Source: Candidatus Nomurabacteria bacterium (lineage in GTDB: Bacteria; Patescibacteriota; Minisyncoccia; Phycocordibacterales; UBA9973). Taken from it: a stretch of 9,181 nt of DNA. The notes beneath the pieces were generated by a model that saw nothing but the letters and a program-made list of their open reading frames with translations, did no database searches and was not told the origin of the DNA. Shown piece after piece: positions 7,030 to 9,181 of this stretch; the stretch's first letter is position 1; each line of letters opens with the position of its first letter. The DNA lies in NCBI GenBank assembly GCA_026395935.1, contig JAPLXT010000109.1, positions 1-9,181 on the forward strand. The letters run 5' to 3'. The position numbers were made by a program, and so were the translations under genes.

Positions 7030-7043
7030 CTTTTGTGTATTAT
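7015..7043 (+). promoter_or_regulatory. Candidate sigma70-type promoter of rplU
   Basis: TTGCAA (7015-7020, 4 of 6 matches) and TATTAT (7038-7043, 5 of 6 matches) are 17 bp apart on the plus strand. An overlapping TATGAT at 7041-7046 is an alternative -10. Transcription would start near 7050, giving a leader of about 47 nt before the rplU ATG. The element is interleaved with the cysS promoter on the other strand. Confidence 0.5.
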
Positions 7044-7051
7044 GATATTCG

Positions 7052-7081
7052 TAGTTAAGCCTATACATAAAAGGTTTACTA
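7052..7081 (+). promoter_or_regulatory. rplU: Possible stem-loop in the rplU 5' leader
   Basis: Bases 7052-7062 (TAGTTAAGCCT) can pair with 7072-7081 (AGGTTTACTA). This forms a ten-pair stem with one bulged T and one G-U pair around a 9-nt loop, ending 15 nt before the ATG. It sits where an autoregulatory or translation-affecting structure of a ribosomal protein leader would be expected. The stem is AT-rich and may be weak; an operator dyad in DNA is an alternative reading. Confidence 0.3.
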
Positions 7082-7096
7082 TTAATACATAAATAT

Positions 7097-7459
7097 ATGG
7101 CAGTAGCAAAAAAGACAACAAAAAAGGAAGTAGGAGATAACAAGGAATTTGCCGTTATTTTTACAGGCGGAAAGCAATACAAAGTTGCCGTTGGAGATGT
7201 ACTTAAGGTGGAGAAACTTGAAGGAGACTTTAAAACAGGAGATAAAATTGTTTTTGATAAGGTTTTACTTGTAGACAATGGAGTAGATACAACAATCGGA
7301 ACTCCTTATATTACAGGTGCTAAGGTAGAATCATTATTCCAAAAAGCAGGAAAGAATAAAACAATCCTAGTGGTGAAATACAAGCAAAAGAGTAGATATT
7401 TGAAGAAGAACGGCCATCGTCAACCCTTCATAGAAGTTAAAATCTCAGCAATTAAATAA
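7097..7459 (+). CDS. rplU: Large-subunit ribosomal protein bL21
   Basis: Structural protein of the 50S subunit that binds 23S rRNA. The 120-residue protein contains the family core EFAVIFTGGKQYKVAVGDVL (residues 17-36), TIGTPYITGAKV (66-77), and the signature-like KKNGHRQPFIEVKI (103-116). It has about 16 extra N-terminal residues, rich in Lys and Thr, compared with the usual bL21 that starts close to the Tyr/Phe-Ala-Val-Ile segment. No in-frame alternative start nearer to the core is visible, so the extension is probably real. The start has no Shine-Dalgarno sequence. Most bacteria follow rplU with rpmA (bL27), but here a terminator and a convergent gene follow immediately. Confidence 0.97.
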   Translation: MAVAKKTTKKEVGDNKEFAVIFTGGKQYKVAVGDVLKVEKLEGDFKTGDKIVFDKVLLVDNGVDTTIGTPYITGAKVESLFQKAGKNKTILVVKYKQKSRYLKKNGHRQPFIEVKISAIK

Positions 7460-7472
7460 TACAAACACAAAT

Positions 7473-7497
7473 CAGCCCGAAGCAAAGCTTCGGGCTG
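7473..7497. terminator. Bidirectional hairpin terminator between rplU and recR
   Basis: CAGCCCGAAGC (7473-7483) and GCTTCGGGCTG (7487-7497) form a perfect 11-bp GC-rich stem around AAA, the strongest hairpin in the window. Rightward the tail is GTTTCATATTATT; leftward it reads ATTTGTGTTTG. Both are only moderately U-rich. It lies 13 nt after the rplU stop and 8 nt after the recR stop, so it can serve both convergent transcripts. Confidence 0.88.
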
Positions 7498-7505
7498 GTT
7501 TCATA

Positions 7506-8120
7506 TTATTGTCTATTTATGAGAGCGTTCTTGATGGTTTCAGAGTCAGAGTATTCAAGCTCGGTGCCGGTGGAGAGACCACGACCAAGAGATACAATAT
7601 TTAATTTAAATTTATCTTGTAGGGGAGTAAGAAGCTCTCTTAAATACATATCGGTATGTTCACCTTGAGGATTTAGAGATAGTGCAATTATAACTTCTTT
7701 AAGCCCATTTTGTTTGGCTTGATTCTCAATATTTCGAATTAATTCCTTAGTACGGACAAAAGTCGGAGTATCTTTACTGACTATTGGCACAAGTCCACCT
7801 AGAATGAAGTACATACCACTGTAATTTTTACTTCTCTTTATATTTTCATAATCGGCATCTTTTTCTACAATGAGAAGGGAAGTTTTGTCAGTTTTCGGAT
7901 TACTACAAACATCACAAAGTTGATCTTGCTTTGATTGGAAGAAAAGAAAGCAAGAAGGGCATTGATGAATAGTATTCTTCAGATCAAGAATCTTATCTCC
8001 AAGTTCTTTTACATAAGTTGGATTCTTGTGTAATAAGAAATAAACAAAGCGCTTGGCTTGGCGTTCACCAATTCCCGGGAATTCTTTGAAGTATTCTGTT
8101 AGTTTATCTATTGGATTCAT
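7506..8120 (-). CDS. recR: Recombination mediator protein RecR
   Basis: DNA repair protein that works with RecO (and RecF in many species) to load RecA on single-stranded DNA covered with SSB. The 204-residue protein, normal in length, has the helix-hairpin-helix FPGIGERQAKRFVYFLL (14-30), a zinc finger with Cys54, Cys57, Cys69 and Cys72, a Toprim domain starting at LLIVEKDAD (82-90) and including YFILGGL (104-110), and the C-terminal segment VSLGRGLSTGTELEYSDSET (176-195). The middle of the Toprim domain is divergent: the usual SPLDGIGP loop is replaced by VPIVSKDTPTF, and the usual GEATA is GEHTD. It starts 2 nt after the dnaB stop without a Shine-Dalgarno sequence, so it is probably cotranscribed and coupled. 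The common dnaX-ybaB partners are not here. Confidence 0.96.
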   Translation of the reverse strand: MNPIDKLTEYFKEFPGIGERQAKRFVYFLLHKNPTYVKELGDKILDLKNTIHQCPSCFLFFQSKQDQLCDVCSNPKTDKTSLLIVEKDADYENIKRSKNYSGMYFILGGLVPIVSKDTPTFVRTKELIRNIENQAKQNGLKEVIIALSLNPQGEHTDMYLRELLTPLQDKFKLNIVSLGRGLSTGTELEYSDSETIKNALINRQ

Positions 8121-8122
8121 GT

Positions 8123-9181
8123 TTAAAATTGATCAATTGCGCCACCAGTAGATGAAGCAAATTTATTTACGCCTGATTTATCTATAGATACGAAGGTCGT
8201 AGTCTTTTCATCAAAGTATAATTCTACTTTACCAACCGGACCATTTCTATGTTTTTCTATTAGAATTTCTGCGATGTTCGTTTTCTCACTTTCATCTTTA
8301 CCTTTATCTTCACGATGTATAAACATCACAATGTCGGCATCCTGTTCAATAGATCCTGAGTCACGTAAGTCAGAGAGTCTAGGTCGTCCACCACGAGATT
8401 CAACTGCACGAGAAAGCTGTGAAAGAGCTAAAACTGGTACGTCAAATTCTTTAGCCAGAGACTTAAGAGATCGAGAAATTTCTGTTACTTGATTTACCAT
8501 ATTGTCATAATTTTTAGAAGTAGACATAAGTTGTAAGTAGTCTACAATAATTAATCCTAATCCATGTTCAGCCTTTATACGACGACAAACAGAACGCATA
8601 CGAACAATAGAATTACCAGCAAGGTCATCGACGAAAATTGGAGCTTTGGACAAGCTATCAAGTGAATCCCGAATTTTAGCGAATTCGCTTTCAGCAGATA
8701 GATTACCAGTACGAAGATTCCATGCATTTACGCGTGATTGAGCTGCGAGCATTCTATCTACTAATTGCTGAGTACTCATTTCAAGAGAGAATATAACAGT
8801 CGGAGTACCTTGTCCTAATGCTGCCTGACGTGCGATATCTAGCGCTAGAGTCGTCTTACCCATAGAAGGACGAGCAGCCAAGATGATAAGGTCAGATTTC
8901 TGAAGACCTGAAAGATACTGGTCAAGATCATGGAAGCCAGTTGGTACACCTCGAAGTTCTCCTTTACTTTCATGAAGCCTCTCAAGTCTTTCCCATGCTT
9001 CAGGTAAACTATCTTTCAAAGATTGGAATGCATGACCACTAGTATTGTTGTTTATACCCATCATTCTCTTTTCGGCCTGGTCAAGAATTTCAAATACGTC
9101 TTCTATATCTTCACGAAAACCAAGCTCAGATATATGATCACCTGCTTCAATTATTTTTCTTAAAATATTTTTTTTAACAAC
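8123..9181 (-). CDS. dnaB: Replicative DNA helicase DnaB, 5' end outside window
   Basis: Hexameric ATP-driven helicase that unwinds DNA ahead of the replisome. The reading frame is open to the right edge, giving 352 visible residues. The ATG at 9064 is internal, because the upstream in-frame sequence encodes the family's linker region (ILRKIIEAGDHISELGF, then EILDQAEKR). The C-terminal RecA-like domain is complete: Walker A ARPSMGKTT (DNA 8875-8849), catalytic Glu in FSLEMS, Walker B IIVDYLQLM, LALSQLSRAVE, DLRDSGSIEQDADIVMFIHR, and the arginine-finger motif KHRNGPVG. The missing part is the N-terminal primase-interacting domain, roughly 100-130 residues. No intein interrupts the visible part. 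recR follows after 2 nt on the same strand; the promoter must lie beyond the window. Confidence 0.97.
   Translation of the reverse strand, partial: VVKKNILRKIIEAGDHISELGFREDIEDVFEILDQAEKRMMGINNNTSGHAFQSLKDSLPEAWERLERLHESKGELRGVPTGFHDLDQYLSGLQKSDLIILAARPSMGKTTLALDIARQAALGQGTPTVIFSLEMSTQQLVDRMLAAQSRVNAWNLRTGNLSAESEFAKIRDSLDSLSKAPIFVDDLAGNSIVRMRSVCRRIKAEHGLGLIIVDYLQLMSTSKNYDNMVNQVTEISRSLKSLAKEFDVPVLALSQLSRAVESRGGRPRLSDLRDSGSIEQDADIVMFIHREDKGKDESEKTNIAEILIEKHRNGPVGKVELYFDEKTTTFVSIDKSGVNKFASSTGGAIDQF

Noticed and set aside
6937..7278. Minus-strand open frame across the cysS-rplU intergenic region
   Set aside because: It overlaps the start of rplU in antisense and the start of cysS, and its translation resembles no protein I know.
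9062..9064. ATG at 9064 as the start of dnaB
   Set aside because: In-frame sequence to its right encodes the conserved DnaB linker region, so the gene continues beyond the window.
1..9181. Alternative genetic code with TGA as glycine (Gracilibacteria/Absconditabacteria type)
   Set aside because: All recognised genes are continuous without any in-frame TGA and glycine is encoded by GGN. The all-TAA stops do not by themselves indicate recoding.

Overview
The window is AT-rich, uses the standard bacterial code (every visible stop is TAA and no in-frame TGA occurs), and is densely packed with very short intergenic gaps. It contains no tRNA, rRNA, CRISPR array, insertion sequence or phage gene that I can recognise. 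Almost none of the starts has a Shine-Dalgarno sequence, CysRS is shortened at its C-terminus, L21 stands alone without L27, and housekeeping genes sit in unusual pairs (dnaB-recR). This looks like a small-genome uncultivated bacterium, most likely Candidate Phyla Radiation/Patescibacteria (Parcubacteria-like). That assignment is an inference from style and protein flavour, not from a marker-gene tree.

Left half (1-5785) is a metabolic island. A nearly complete aspartate kinase gene runs leftward (1-1315, last few residues outside the window). Across a roughly 100-bp divergent promoter region, a tight four-gene operon runs rightward: carboxyspermidine/carboxynorspermidine dehydrogenase (1419-2669), carboxy(nor)spermidine decarboxylase nspC (2669-3856), N-carbamoylputrescine amidohydrolase aguB (3862-4731) and agmatine deiminase aguA (4733-5785). 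Read as a pathway, AguA and AguB convert agmatine to putrescine. The dehydrogenase then joins putrescine to L-aspartate-beta-semialdehyde, and the decarboxylase releases spermidine. No S-adenosylmethionine is used. Aspartate kinase is the first step toward aspartate semialdehyde, so the divergent gene probably feeds the second substrate. Aspartate-semialdehyde dehydrogenase and arginine decarboxylase are not in the window. The gene that makes semialdehyde is predicted to lie just beyond the left edge.

Right half (5793-9181) is housekeeping. cysS (minus) converges on aguA with only 7 bp between the stop codons and lacks the usual C-terminal anticodon-binding region. cysS and rplU (ribosomal protein bL21, plus strand) diverge from a 110-bp region with two good sigma70-like promoters that are interleaved. 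rplU ends at a strong hairpin terminator that it shares with the convergent dnaB-recR pair (minus). dnaB (replicative helicase) is open at the right edge, and recR follows it by 2 nt.

The main point of interest is the compact agmatine-to-spermidine module with its own aspartate kinase. The enzymes belong to known families. What is unusual is the packaging, the probable dedication of aspartate kinase to polyamine synthesis, and the possibility that the island's arrival clipped the end of cysS.
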